From Flavobacteriales bacterium (GTDB lineage Bacteria > Bacteroidota > Bacteroidia > UBA10329), in assembly GCA_021739695.1 (NCBI GenBank), contig JAIPBM010000003.1:164439-228438 (forward strand): a stretch of DNA of 64,000 nucleotides, written 5' to 3'. Positions 16,131 through 23,119 of the stretch are shown here, in pieces (position 1 is the stretch's first letter; each line of letters starts with the position of its first letter). Both the position numbers and the translations under genes were made by a program. The notes below the pieces were generated by a model. The model was given only the letters and a program-made list of their open reading frames with translations. It was not told where the DNA came from and did not search any database.

Positions 16131-17546
16131 ATGGGAGCCTATATTTTAGAGATAGCGTACCTGATCGCATCGGTACTTTACATTTTCGGATTGAAAATGA
16201 TGAGCGACCCGAAGACCGCCCGTAAGGGAAATCTTTGGGCAGCTGCGGGTATGACCGTAGCGGTTGCTGCCACCATCGTGCTTTATACAGATCATGAAGG
16301 AAGGCACCTACACAACCTTCCGTGGATCATTGCTGGAATTGCCATTGGTTCGGTGCTCGGCTACGTGATGGCCAAGCGCGTGCAGATGACCGATATGCCG
16401 CAGATGGTTTCGCTCTTCAACGGCATGGGTGGTGCTTGTGCCGCCATTATCGGACTCATTGAGTTTCCGCATTATGCGCACGACCCGAATGCTTCCATGC
16501 TTACTCTTCTCACGATTTATGCAGGATTGGTCATCGGTTCCACCTCGTTTGCAGGTAGTATGATTGCCTTCCTGAAGCTGAATGGCAACCTGAACAAGGA
16601 CATCCGACTGCCTTTCTATAACGTGATGAACACAGGGCTCATCATAGCTGCGGTTGGTCTCACCATCTGCTTGGCAGGAGGACACATTGGCGCTGAAAAC
16701 GTTGACATGTGGGTCTACATCCTTCTTGGTCTGAGTTTGGCCTATGGCGTGCTCTTCGTACTGCCAATTGGTGGGGCGGATATGCCCGTGGTTATCTCCC
16801 TTTTGAACTCCTTTACGGGAATGGCGGCTGCTTTTGGTGGCTTCCTCTATGGCAACATGGCCATGCTGACGGGCGGTATTCTCGTTGGTTCGGCAGGAAC
16901 GATTTTGACGGTGGTGATGTGCAACGCCATGAACCGTTCGCTTTCGGCTGTCATCTTTGGTGCTTTCGGTACAGGAGGCGGAGCAGCCGCAGCTGCTGGC
17001 GATGGCGTTCAGAAATCGTACAAGCAAACGAGCCCAAGCGACTTGGCGGTGTTGCTCAATTACTCTTCTAAGGTGATCATTGTTCCTGGGTATGGTTTGG
17101 CCGTGGCGCAAGCGCAGCACGTGGTGCATGAGTTGGAAAGCATCCTTGCCAGCCGTGGTGTGGAAGTGAAATACGCCATTCACCCTGTGGCGGGACGTAT
17201 GCCCGGACACATGAACGTGCTGCTGGCAGAAAGCAACGTGGAATACGACAAACTGGTGGAGATGGAAGACATCAACCCTGAGTTCTCTACCTGCGATGTG
17301 GTGCTGGTGCTGGGTGCCAACGATGTGGTGAACCCTGCCGCCAAGGAAGACCCCTCCTCGCCTATCTACGGCATGCCAATTCTATCTGTGGAAGATGCCA
17401 AGCACACGGTCATCAACAAGCGCTCCATGAGCGTGGGCTACGCGGGCATTGACAACGACCTCTTTTACCGTGATAAGAGCAGCATGCTCTTTGGCGATGC
17501 CAAGAAGGTGCTCACGGAGTTGGTGAGTGAGTTGAAGGCGCTTTAG
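16131..17546 (+). CDS. pntB: NAD(P) transhydrogenase subunit beta
   Basis: 471 residues. The N-terminal two thirds hold about eight to nine membrane helices (proton channel, dII), and the C-terminal 180 residues form the NADP(H)-binding dIII domain with VIIVPGYGLAVAQAQHVVHE, HPVAGRMPGHMNVLLAES and VLGANDVVNPAA, all diagnostic. Complete and of normal length. The last gene of the pnt operon, 3 bp after pntAB. The following small gene starts 13 bp on but is unrelated in composition. Confidence 0.95.
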   Translation: MGAYILEIAYLIASVLYIFGLKMMSDPKTARKGNLWAAAGMTVAVAATIVLYTDHEGRHLHNLPWIIAGIAIGSVLGYVMAKRVQMTDMPQMVSLFNGMGGACAAIIGLIEFPHYAHDPNASMLTLLTIYAGLVIGSTSFAGSMIAFLKLNGNLNKDIRLPFYNVMNTGLIIAAVGLTICLAGGHIGAENVDMWVYILLGLSLAYGVLFVLPIGGADMPVVISLLNSFTGMAAAFGGFLYGNMAMLTGGILVGSAGTILTVVMCNAMNRSLSAVIFGAFGTGGGAAAAAGDGVQKSYKQTSPSDLAVLLNYSSKVIIVPGYGLAVAQAQHVVHELESILASRGVEVKYAIHPVAGRMPGHMNVLLAESNVEYDKLVEMEDINPEFSTCDVVLVLGANDVVNPAAKEDPSSPIYGMPILSVEDAKHTVINKRSMSVGYAGIDNDLFYRDKSSMLFGDAKKVLTELVSELKAL

Positions 17547-17558
17547 AAAAAGAATATT

Positions 17559-18071
17559 ATGGTCTTAAAAATACTTGCCATTACTCTAAGTTCTGCAATA
17601 CTGATTGTAAGCAACTGCTTAGGTCAAGAGGAGTTTTACGATCAAAAATTCAATAAAGTTGATGCCAAGAATATTTTTTACTTCAAAAAGGCTATCGGAT
17701 ATGAAGATGCCGGAATAGATACCTATTCGATTGGAGACGAAATAGTTATGGAATTTTTAGACCCAGTGACTGGAGCATTCTTAGGAGTTTTTGCCGATAC
17801 TTCGAAAATCAACTTATCTGAATTACACTATCTCAAAAACGACAGTAAGATGAGAAGATTGTTATCAAAGTATTCAAGCCCTATTGCAATTCGTATTTAT
17901 GAAGGAAAAGTATTCATTGGCATGTCAAAAGACGAAGCCGAAGAAAGTTGGGGAAAGCCTAATGACATCAATCGTACAATAACGGAGAACCTAGTTTCAG
18001 AGCAATGGGTCTATCCCAATGGACAGTACCTATATTTTGAGAATGGAGTACTTACCGCAATTCAAGATTAA
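17559..18071 (+). CDS. Small exported protein of unknown function
   Basis: 170 residues with a signal peptide (ILAITLSSAILIVSNCLG, cut near GQ). The C-terminal part GMSKDEAEESWGKPNDINRT...EQWVYPNGQYLYFENGVLTAI resembles the SmpA/OmlA-like fold of small outer-membrane-associated proteins, where a GMs-x-eea-...-WGkP pattern recurs. The codon mix is more AT-rich than that of pntB, which ends 13 bp upstream, marking the start of the accessory region. Function unknown. Confidence 0.6.
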   Translation: MVLKILAITLSSAILIVSNCLGQEEFYDQKFNKVDAKNIFYFKKAIGYEDAGIDTYSIGDEIVMEFLDPVTGAFLGVFADTSKINLSELHYLKNDSKMRRLLSKYSSPIAIRIYEGKVFIGMSKDEAEESWGKPNDINRTITENLVSEQWVYPNGQYLYFENGVLTAIQD

Positions 18072-18182
18072 AACAGTCCTAAACGATATTCAAAAACTTC
18101 TGTCATAGCCTCCAATAAGAAACAACATATTGTACCAAAAACTTACCTCAAGCATTGGAAGGCAGCTGATAGGAATAGTGAA

Positions 18183-18992
18183 GTGTACGGAATAAATTTC
18201 GGAGACAAATACAAGAAGCTTGTAAGGCCTTTTGGCTTGGAAGACCAAGTCTTTAAGAGGACGAATTATTATGACAATAATTATTCCAAGTATCCGAAAT
18301 TTATTGAGATTGACATACTGAGTCGGGAAGTAGAACCTTATTACGATAAAATCATGTCAGTAGTGGGCTCTCATGAACCACTTACAGAAGACCTCCTTCA
18401 GACTATCGCATTATGGATACTTTTCTCCGACTTGAGAAAACCTAGTTATCGAAACGATGCTCAGAGAATCTCAGAATTTACGTTGAAAACTATTTCCTTC
18501 CAGAGATACGGATCCAGAACGCAAGAACTTGATAAAACGATAGAATCGGTTTCTGTTCAAATGGGTAAAAAATCTCAACTCTACGGACTATCCAATCCTA
18601 AGATGCTTAAGAATTTGATGGATTTGTTCCTTCGAATTCTTTGTACAAAGCGATGGCGTTTTCTAAAAGCAGTAGAAGGTTTCACATTTTGGACAAATGA
18701 TAGTCCTGGATTTTCAGTTAACACAAATCCCCTAACAAACACAAAAACACCATATTTTGATTGTTTAGAGATGAATAAAAACTCAATTAATTACTATCCA
18801 TTATCTCCCTATTTATGTTTAGAAATAAGCCCATATCCCGAATCAGGCGAAGAGGGCAACTTGGGTGCTTACGGTTATTCTCAAGCAAACCTCGAATTGA
18901 TGAACTTCATTAATGACGGAGTGGTCGCGACACACAATCAGATGGTAATTGCCAATAACAAGGAGGAGCTTGAAAAGCACATTAAGTGGTAA
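18183..18992 (+). CDS. DUF4238-like protein with displaced or missing start codon
   Basis: From a GTG at 18183 the frame gives 269 residues, but the conserved DUF4238 N-terminus (KKQHIVPKTYLKHWKAADRN) is encoded just upstream, from about 18117, with no ATG, GTG or TTG available after the in-frame stop at 18069. ATA at 18105 (IASNKKQHIVP) looks like a mutated ATG. The body is otherwise open to the TAA at 18992, with ALWILFSDLRKPSYR in the middle. Either it starts at a rare codon, or it was recently inactivated. The family function is unknown; it is often mobile and single-copy. Confidence 0.55.
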   Translation: MYGINFGDKYKKLVRPFGLEDQVFKRTNYYDNNYSKYPKFIEIDILSREVEPYYDKIMSVVGSHEPLTEDLLQTIALWILFSDLRKPSYRNDAQRISEFTLKTISFQRYGSRTQELDKTIESVSVQMGKKSQLYGLSNPKMLKNLMDLFLRILCTKRWRFLKAVEGFTFWTNDSPGFSVNTNPLTNTKTPYFDCLEMNKNSINYYPLSPYLCLEISPYPESGEEGNLGAYGYSQANLELMNFINDGVVATHNQMVIANNKEELEKHIKW

Positions 18993-19040
18993 ATCCTCGC
19001 TGGCGCAAGTTTGCAACTTGTACCTCCAACCCCACCCCTT

Positions 19041-19102
19041 TCTTAGCTACTGAAAAGCGTTCTTAGCCAAGACCTAAGAGGTTTTGAAAATCTTGAAGGT
19101 CT
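19041..19102. repeat. Dispersed hairpin repeat, copy R1
   Basis: Carries the shared string TTCTTAGCCAAGACC preceded by AGCTACTGAAAAGCG and followed by a partly palindromic AGG...CTT block. Related copies are R2 (19583-19648), R3 (19975-20039), R4 (21055-21120) and the partial R5 (21885-21920). A short REP-like palindrome, CAAGTTTGCAACTTG, lies just before it at about 19007. Confidence 0.55.
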
Positions 19103-19203
19103 ATTCTTCACGTATGTCTGCAAATTAGTCTATATTCAGAATCAGGGTAGCAAGGAATTTGATGGTATACATTAAAAAACTAACTTTTAATTTCAATTAA
19201 TAA

Positions 19204-19515
19204 ATGATCAATAACACTAGGCTTACAAGTTCATTGATTCCAAATGCATTTTTTGCTGCATTAATTATCCTTTTTTGCTCATGCAATAATGAAGAATCAA
19301 TAAGATGCTGTCGAAACACGTACGTAGAAAATGGTGAAATCGGTGCTCTAAACCTAACGTCACCTATTTGTGATACGAACTACTTGGAAGTAGTTAACGG
19401 TGTGAATTTGTTGTATGGCGATTCAGCCCCATGGTTGCATGTAGATACTTGGAACGAGTTCGTGGAATTAGTCAATGATAACCAACTTGGGTTGGAATGG
19501 GTTTGTGATGAATAG
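19204..19515 (+). CDS. Small lipoprotein-like hypothetical protein
   Basis: 103 residues. The N-terminus has a hydrophobic stretch (FFAALIILF) ending in CSC, a lipobox-like site, so the protein is probably exported and lipidated. Several further cysteines (RCC, ICD, VCDE) could form disulfides. No family recognised. It is AT-rich compared with the housekeeping genes and lies between two copies of the dispersed 60-bp repeat (19041 and 19583). Confidence 0.45.
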   Translation: MINNTRLTSSLIPNAFFAALIILFCSCNNEESIRCCRNTYVENGEIGALNLTSPICDTNYLEVVNGVNLLYGDSAPWLHVDTWNEFVELVNDNQLGLEWVCDE

Positions 19516-19582
19516 TTAATTCACGCTAACATATGTTTGCAACCTGCGCTCACAACTCATCCTTCCGCGCCAACACCCTACC

Positions 19583-19648
19583 TATTTCCTAGCCACTGAA
19601 ATGCGTTCTTAGCCAAGTCCTACGAGGTTTTTAGAAACCTCGTAGGTC
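19583..19648. repeat. Dispersed hairpin repeat, copy R2
   Basis: Contains ACTGAAATGCGTTCTTAGCC and a perfect 12-bp stem, CCTACGAGGTTT/AAACCTCGTAGG, at 19619-19646 with a 4-nt loop. This is the best-preserved hairpin of the family. It directly precedes the first 21-bp array. Confidence 0.6.
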
Positions 19649-19733
19649 TGAGCATTGCGGCTGTTTCGCTGATGGATTTGAGCACAAACCCATTTTAATA
19701 TTGGAGCAAAAGGCACTTTTTTGCCGTTTCCAT

Positions 19734-19964
19734 AGCTCTTTCTGTCATCGGAAGAGCTCTTTTCATCATCGGAAGAGCTATGGCAACCATTTCCTTAGCT
19801 CTTTTTGTCGTTGGAAGAGCTATGGCAGTCATTTCCTTAGCTCTTTCTGTCAGTGGAAGAGCTATGGAAACCATTTCCTTAGCTCTTTTTGTCAGTGGAA
19901 GAGCTATGGCAGCCATTTCCTTAGCTCTTTCCCTCTCTTCCTTAGCTCTTTCGGTCACGTGGAA
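19734..19964. repeat. 21-bp period array 1 (11 AGCT cores)
   Basis: AGCT occurs at 19734, 19755, 19776, 19797, 19818, 19839, 19860, 19881, 19902, 19923 and 19944, every 21 bp without slippage. Flanks mostly alternate between CCTTAGCTCTTT and GGAAGAGCTATGG, which are inverted versions of each other, so consecutive units face opposite ways and the visible repeat is 42 bp. Several frames stay open only because 21 is a multiple of three; on the - strand they read KRAKEMV/AIALPLT-type heptads. No ORF here is called as a gene. Confidence 0.8.
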
Positions 19965-19974
19965 AAACGGTTTT

Positions 19975-20039
19975 TCTTAGCTGTTGAAATCAGTTCTTAG
20001 CCAAAACCTTCAAGGTTTTGAAATGCTCGTAGGTCTGAC
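19975..20039. repeat. Dispersed hairpin repeat, copy R3
   Basis: AGCTGTTGAAATCAGTTCTTAGCC is matched in pieces to the other copies; the hairpin block here is AACCTTCAAGGTTTTG. It separates arrays 1 and 2. It is followed at 20048-20068 by CACAGTTTATTGAACAGACT, nearly identical to 21114-21133 at the end of the hydrolase gene. Confidence 0.55.
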
Positions 20040-20084
20040 TGCCGACACAGTTTATTGAACAGACTCCTGTTTGGCGATTTCCTA

Positions 20085-20315
20085 AGCTTGTTCTGTGTCT
20101 TCCTAAGCTATGGCAGCCTTTGGCATAGCTTGGGCAAAGGTTTTCTAAGCTATGGCGGTCTCTTCCTAAGCTATGGCAGCCTTCGGCATAGCTTGGGCAA
20201 AGGTTTACTAAGCTTGTTTTGTGTCTTCCTAAGCTATGGCAGCCTTTGGCATAGCTTGGGCAGAGGTTTCCTAAGCTTGTTTTGTGTCTTCCTAAGCTTA
20301 TTCGCTCAGAAACGG
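20085..20315. repeat. 21-bp period array 2 (11 AGCT cores)
   Basis: AGCT occurs at 20085, 20106, 20127, 20148, 20169, 20190, 20211, 20232, 20253, 20274 and 20295, again exactly 21 bp apart and again 11 times. Units are of three types: CCTAAGCTATGGCAGCC, GCATAGCTTGGGCAAAGG and CTAAGCTTGTTTTGTG. The first two are partly inverted relative to each other. A + strand ORF spanning it would read FLSYGSL/WHSLGKG heptads, but it has no credible start context or family. Confidence 0.8.
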
Positions 20316-20577
20316 AAACGCCTTTTTCTTGAATGTGTCAAACTATTTCAAGGAAGGGACAAAGAGATTAAAGGGATATACTAGGTTTAAAAAACAGGGG
20401 TGTCCTAAAAGACCTGGCAATTTCCCATTTGACTTCTCTCAGAACAGGCCGTTCAGAATGACAGCTGGGTAGTGCTAAGAGTGAAAGGATCGTTGCTCCA
20501 GCAAATACGCTGTTTCACGTAGCCACCACGAATAGGGCGAAGTAATTTGGCGGCCCATAATTCTAACCGTACTCTAC

Positions 20578-21039
20578 ATGAAATTCAAGTATCTTTCTTT
20601 TGTTTCCCTTGCATTGCTCGCATCCTGCGATGATTTTACCAAGCCCCATGAAGCGGCATTCACTGCCAACGGCACTGGCTATACCTGTGGCGAAGATGAT
20701 GTATCTGCCAGTTATTACAACACCACCGAAAATCATTTGCAAGTGGTTGCTTATGCGAATGGGTCTGAAAAACATTCGCTGGCCATTGTAGTGGATCTGG
20801 ATAGGGTTAAGGAAGTGGTGGCCTTAGACTCGGCACAGGAAGGATGCTATTTCCTTTGGGCCAATTCGTCTATTTACTACACGGTGGTGTCTGGTCAATG
20901 GGAAATAACCGAATATGAAGAAGGCAATCCTGCTTCGCGCCACACGGAAGGGAATTTTGAATTTATTGCAGTTAACCCATACGATAGTGCAGATACGGTG
21001 CGAGTAACCAATGGGTCATTCTACGTCAACAATTACTAG
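20578..21039 (+). CDS. Lipoprotein, DUF6252-like
   Basis: 153 residues. The signal peptide MKFKYLSFVSLALLASC ends in a lipobox (LASC), so it is probably a lipid-anchored outer-membrane or surface protein. The ending EGNFEFIAVNPYDSADTVRV followed by TNGSFYV resembles the beta-sandwich end of DUF6252-type Bacteroidota lipoproteins (SGTFSFTA...VTNGxF). Function unknown. A protein of similar design lies at 21946-22512 on the other strand. Confidence 0.6.
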   Translation: MKFKYLSFVSLALLASCDDFTKPHEAAFTANGTGYTCGEDDVSASYYNTTENHLQVVAYANGSEKHSLAIVVDLDRVKEVVALDSAQEGCYFLWANSSIYYTVVSGQWEITEYEEGNPASRHTEGNFEFIAVNPYDSADTVRVTNGSFYVNNY

Positions 21040-21054
21040 TTGGGCCACTACGAT

Positions 21055-21120
21055 CTTTAACTGCTGAAATACGTTCTTAGGCCAGACCTTCAAGGAAAAA
21101 CCTTGAACTGTCACAGTTTA
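21055..21120. repeat. Dispersed hairpin repeat, copy R4
   Basis: AACTGCTGAAATACGTTCTTAGGCC followed by AAGGAAAAACCTT, in pieces matching the other copies. It abuts the 3' end of the alpha/beta hydrolase gene and overlaps its last codons by a few bases. Confidence 0.55.
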
Positions 21121-21774
21121 TTGAATAGACTCCATTACTGCGGTCAGATCAACCTTCTCCAATGGGTGAGGCTGACCTTCCAACTCCACGTAGCGTGCAT
21201 TGGGAATATGCTTCTGTGCCCAAAGCGTTTCATCTTTCGAAACCATGGCATCTTCGCTGCCGCGCAATAGAAGCACTGGGCATTTTACGGCAGCAAGCAG
21301 CTCGGCTGTCAGCGTTGGTGAGTTACCTAAGGCAAGCATCATGTCGGCAGTTCTGAACATAACGTCCTTCCAATGATCTCCATGCCGTTGTTGAAGCAAG
21401 GCAGCAAAGGCTGGCACCTTCTCCTCCACCTTATCTGGGTTCAACATCCGAATCTCTTGCTGTGCTCCTTCTGGCGTCCAATCGAATTTGGTGGCGAGTG
21501 TGGTTACGCTTTTCACCATTTCAGGGTGTTTGGCAGCCAGATATAAGGCCACGTAACCGCCCATGCTGTAACCGAACAGATGGACAGGCTTAGTCAACGA
21601 TTCAAGCACATTTTCTGCCATGGCTTCTATCGAATACGGTTCACCGTTGGAGGACTTCGCTCCGTGGCCAGGAAGGTCGAGGCACGCGGCATCGGCTTCA
21701 ATAAAATCGGCAAGTGGCTGCATCTGCTTAGCTGAACCAAGTGCACCGTGCAGAAAAATTGTTCGAAAAGACAT
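21118..21774 (-). CDS. Alpha/beta-fold hydrolase
   Basis: 218 residues. The oxyanion region FLHGALGSAKQM, the nucleophile elbow GYSMGGYVAL (Ser near residue 77), the acid strand CPVLLLRGSEDAMV and the late histidine GQPHPLEK make a complete Ser-Asp-His triad. It is close to the MenH/BioH-like small esterases, but the substrate cannot be told. MSFRTIFLHGALG at 21774 is the preferred start; an upstream in-frame ATG (21807) adds a non-family leader. Confidence 0.85.
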   Translation of the reverse strand: MSFRTIFLHGALGSAKQMQPLADFIEADAACLDLPGHGAKSSNGEPYSIEAMAENVLESLTKPVHLFGYSMGGYVALYLAAKHPEMVKSVTTLATKFDWTPEGAQQEIRMLNPDKVEEKVPAFAALLQQRHGDHWKDVMFRTADMMLALGNSPTLTAELLAAVKCPVLLLRGSEDAMVSKDETLWAQKHIPNARYVELEGQPHPLEKVDLTAVMESIQ

Positions 21775-21884
21775 GCGACAAAGAATGGGAAAAAGTTTCT
21801 CTCCCAAAAGCTGAGGTTTACTTTGGTGCTATGGCCTTGGCCAAGTTGCAAGGACTGCCATCTTCTCCATTCCCTCTAGCAAGC

Positions 21885-21920
21885 AACCCTACAAGGTTTC
21901 TAAAAACCGAGTAGGGCTAT
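21885..21920. repeat. Dispersed hairpin repeat, partial copy R5
   Basis: Only the hairpin half remains: CCCTACAAGGTTT and AAACCGAGTAGGG with a short loop, resembling the stem of R2. It lies between the divergent hydrolase gene and the end of the next lipoprotein gene. Confidence 0.4.
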
Positions 21921-21945
21921 GGAGTCGCTACAGTATGCTCTTCAA

Positions 21946-22512
21946 TCAATGGCAGATCAGGTTCTTACCACAGATGCTTTTCCGATTGGTAAGCAGACCA
22001 CCGTTCATTACCAGCTGCACATCGCTGAAATTGAGCGTCACATTTCCGTTGGCATCAGCCGTTGCCTCTACGGTTCCGCTGTCGCTATCGCTGAACCAGC
22101 TGCTTTGGTCATCCTCTGTTTCTTCGTAAAAGTTCATTCTGAAGGTTGCCAATCCGGCAGGTGCTGCCGTACTTGCTATTTGCCACATGCCATTATCGAG
22201 CTGATACGTGGTGGTCTGCCCCGCTGGAGGAACACTGCTAAGCGTAACGTTGATGGCCGGAATGATGAGCGTACTACCTGAACCATAGATCACATCGCGC
22301 AGATGGGTGAACCACACCGCTCCGTTTATAGGGGTTTGACCGCAATTGTAAGCGCCTGCCTCATGCCAAGGAAAAGCCTTTCCATCAATGATGATGAGGT
22401 CATCCGTCAGATCGGCACAGGTAAGTGAGCCTACATCAGTCTTGTCTTTAACACATCCTTGCAAAATGGCAGCAACGGCCACAAGCAGCACAATTGAGAA
22501 CTTGGTATTCAT
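21946..22512 (-). CDS. Lipoprotein of unknown function
   Basis: 188 residues. The signal peptide MNTKFSIVLLVAVAAILQGC has a clear lipobox (LQGC), so it is lipidated and probably on the outer membrane. The remainder is beta-rich (INVTLSSVPPAGQTTTYQL, GTVEATADANGNVTLNFSDV), resembling the gene at 20578 in layout. The pattern 'value at rest, cost of crossing, string output' typical of DUF6252-type proteins is only loosely seen. Function unknown. Confidence 0.6.
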   Translation of the reverse strand: MNTKFSIVLLVAVAAILQGCVKDKTDVGSLTCADLTDDLIIIDGKAFPWHEAGAYNCGQTPINGAVWFTHLRDVIYGSGSTLIIPAINVTLSSVPPAGQTTTYQLDNGMWQIASTAAPAGLATFRMNFYEETEDDQSSWFSDSDSGTVEATADANGNVTLNFSDVQLVMNGGLLTNRKSICGKNLICH

Positions 22513-22791
22513 TTTTAATAAGATAAGTGAAGTTGTTAGACCAAGCGTCAGTGTGGTGCAGCGTTAAGCGAAATTGTTTCGTTTACCATCCTCCTTGCCC
22601 GTTGATCCTTCGGTAAAGGTGATCAATACGTATTCATCTTCTACTACGTAGAAACACTGATTTCTTCAACATTTACGGTCCTTGACCACAGCACGTGTAC
22701 CTTAACGCTAGCAGCTACGGTCGTTTCTCAGATACCGTTTGACAAAGGGGCACTACGCCAGCAATAGCAAGCAAATTCCAGCATAGCAATT

Positions 22792-23085
22792 GGTCCATGG
22801 ATTACGGTTTTCGGTATTGCTAGTGCCACTTTTGGTTTTCCAATTATCATATTCGGTATTTCTACATCCACTATTGGTATTTCTAGAGCCTTCCTTGGTT
22901 ATTCTACAGAGGCTCTTGGTATTGCTAGAACCACTCTCGGTATTTCTAGAGCCACTATCGGTATTTAAATAATGAGTATAGAAATACCAACCATCATGCT
23001 TGGAATACGAATTGCCGTTCCCGAAATACCAATTATCAGTTCTGAAAGAACAACGGTCGCTTCCGAAATAGCTTCTGTGGCTTTC
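22792..23085. repeat. 21-bp period array 3 with central orientation switch
   Basis: GGTATT-type cores start at 22813, 22834, 22855, 22876, 22897, 22918, 22939 and 22960 (with a weak one at 22792). From 22981 the inverse core GAAATACC continues at the same register: 22981, 23002, 23023, 23044 and 23065. The period is exactly 21 bp throughout, including across the switch, so the array as a whole is a rough palindrome around 22970. No gene is apparent; the 608-bp gap between the flanking - strand genes is mostly this array. Confidence 0.8.
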
Positions 23086-23119
23086 CGATGTACGATTGTC
23101 CTTAAAGAGGGTTCTTAGC

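Noticed and set aside
19734..20315. CRISPR array
   Set aside because: The period of 21 bp is too short, there are no unique spacers between the repeats, and no cas genes are nearby.
19695..20384. ORFs of 66 to 109 codons on both strands across arrays 1 and 2
   Set aside because: Several overlapping frames are open at once because the period is a multiple of three; none has a convincing start, homologue or promoter. Treated as repeat DNA.
20578..22512. The two lipoproteins at 20578 and 21946 as duplicates of each other
   Set aside because: Their layout is similar (lipobox, beta-rich ending), but sequence similarity by eye is too weak to claim recent duplication.
22790..22972. 60-codon ORF in array 3 with VFLEPLS heptads
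   Set aside because: Ends at the orientation switch, has no leader sequence and is explained by the 21-bp repeat.
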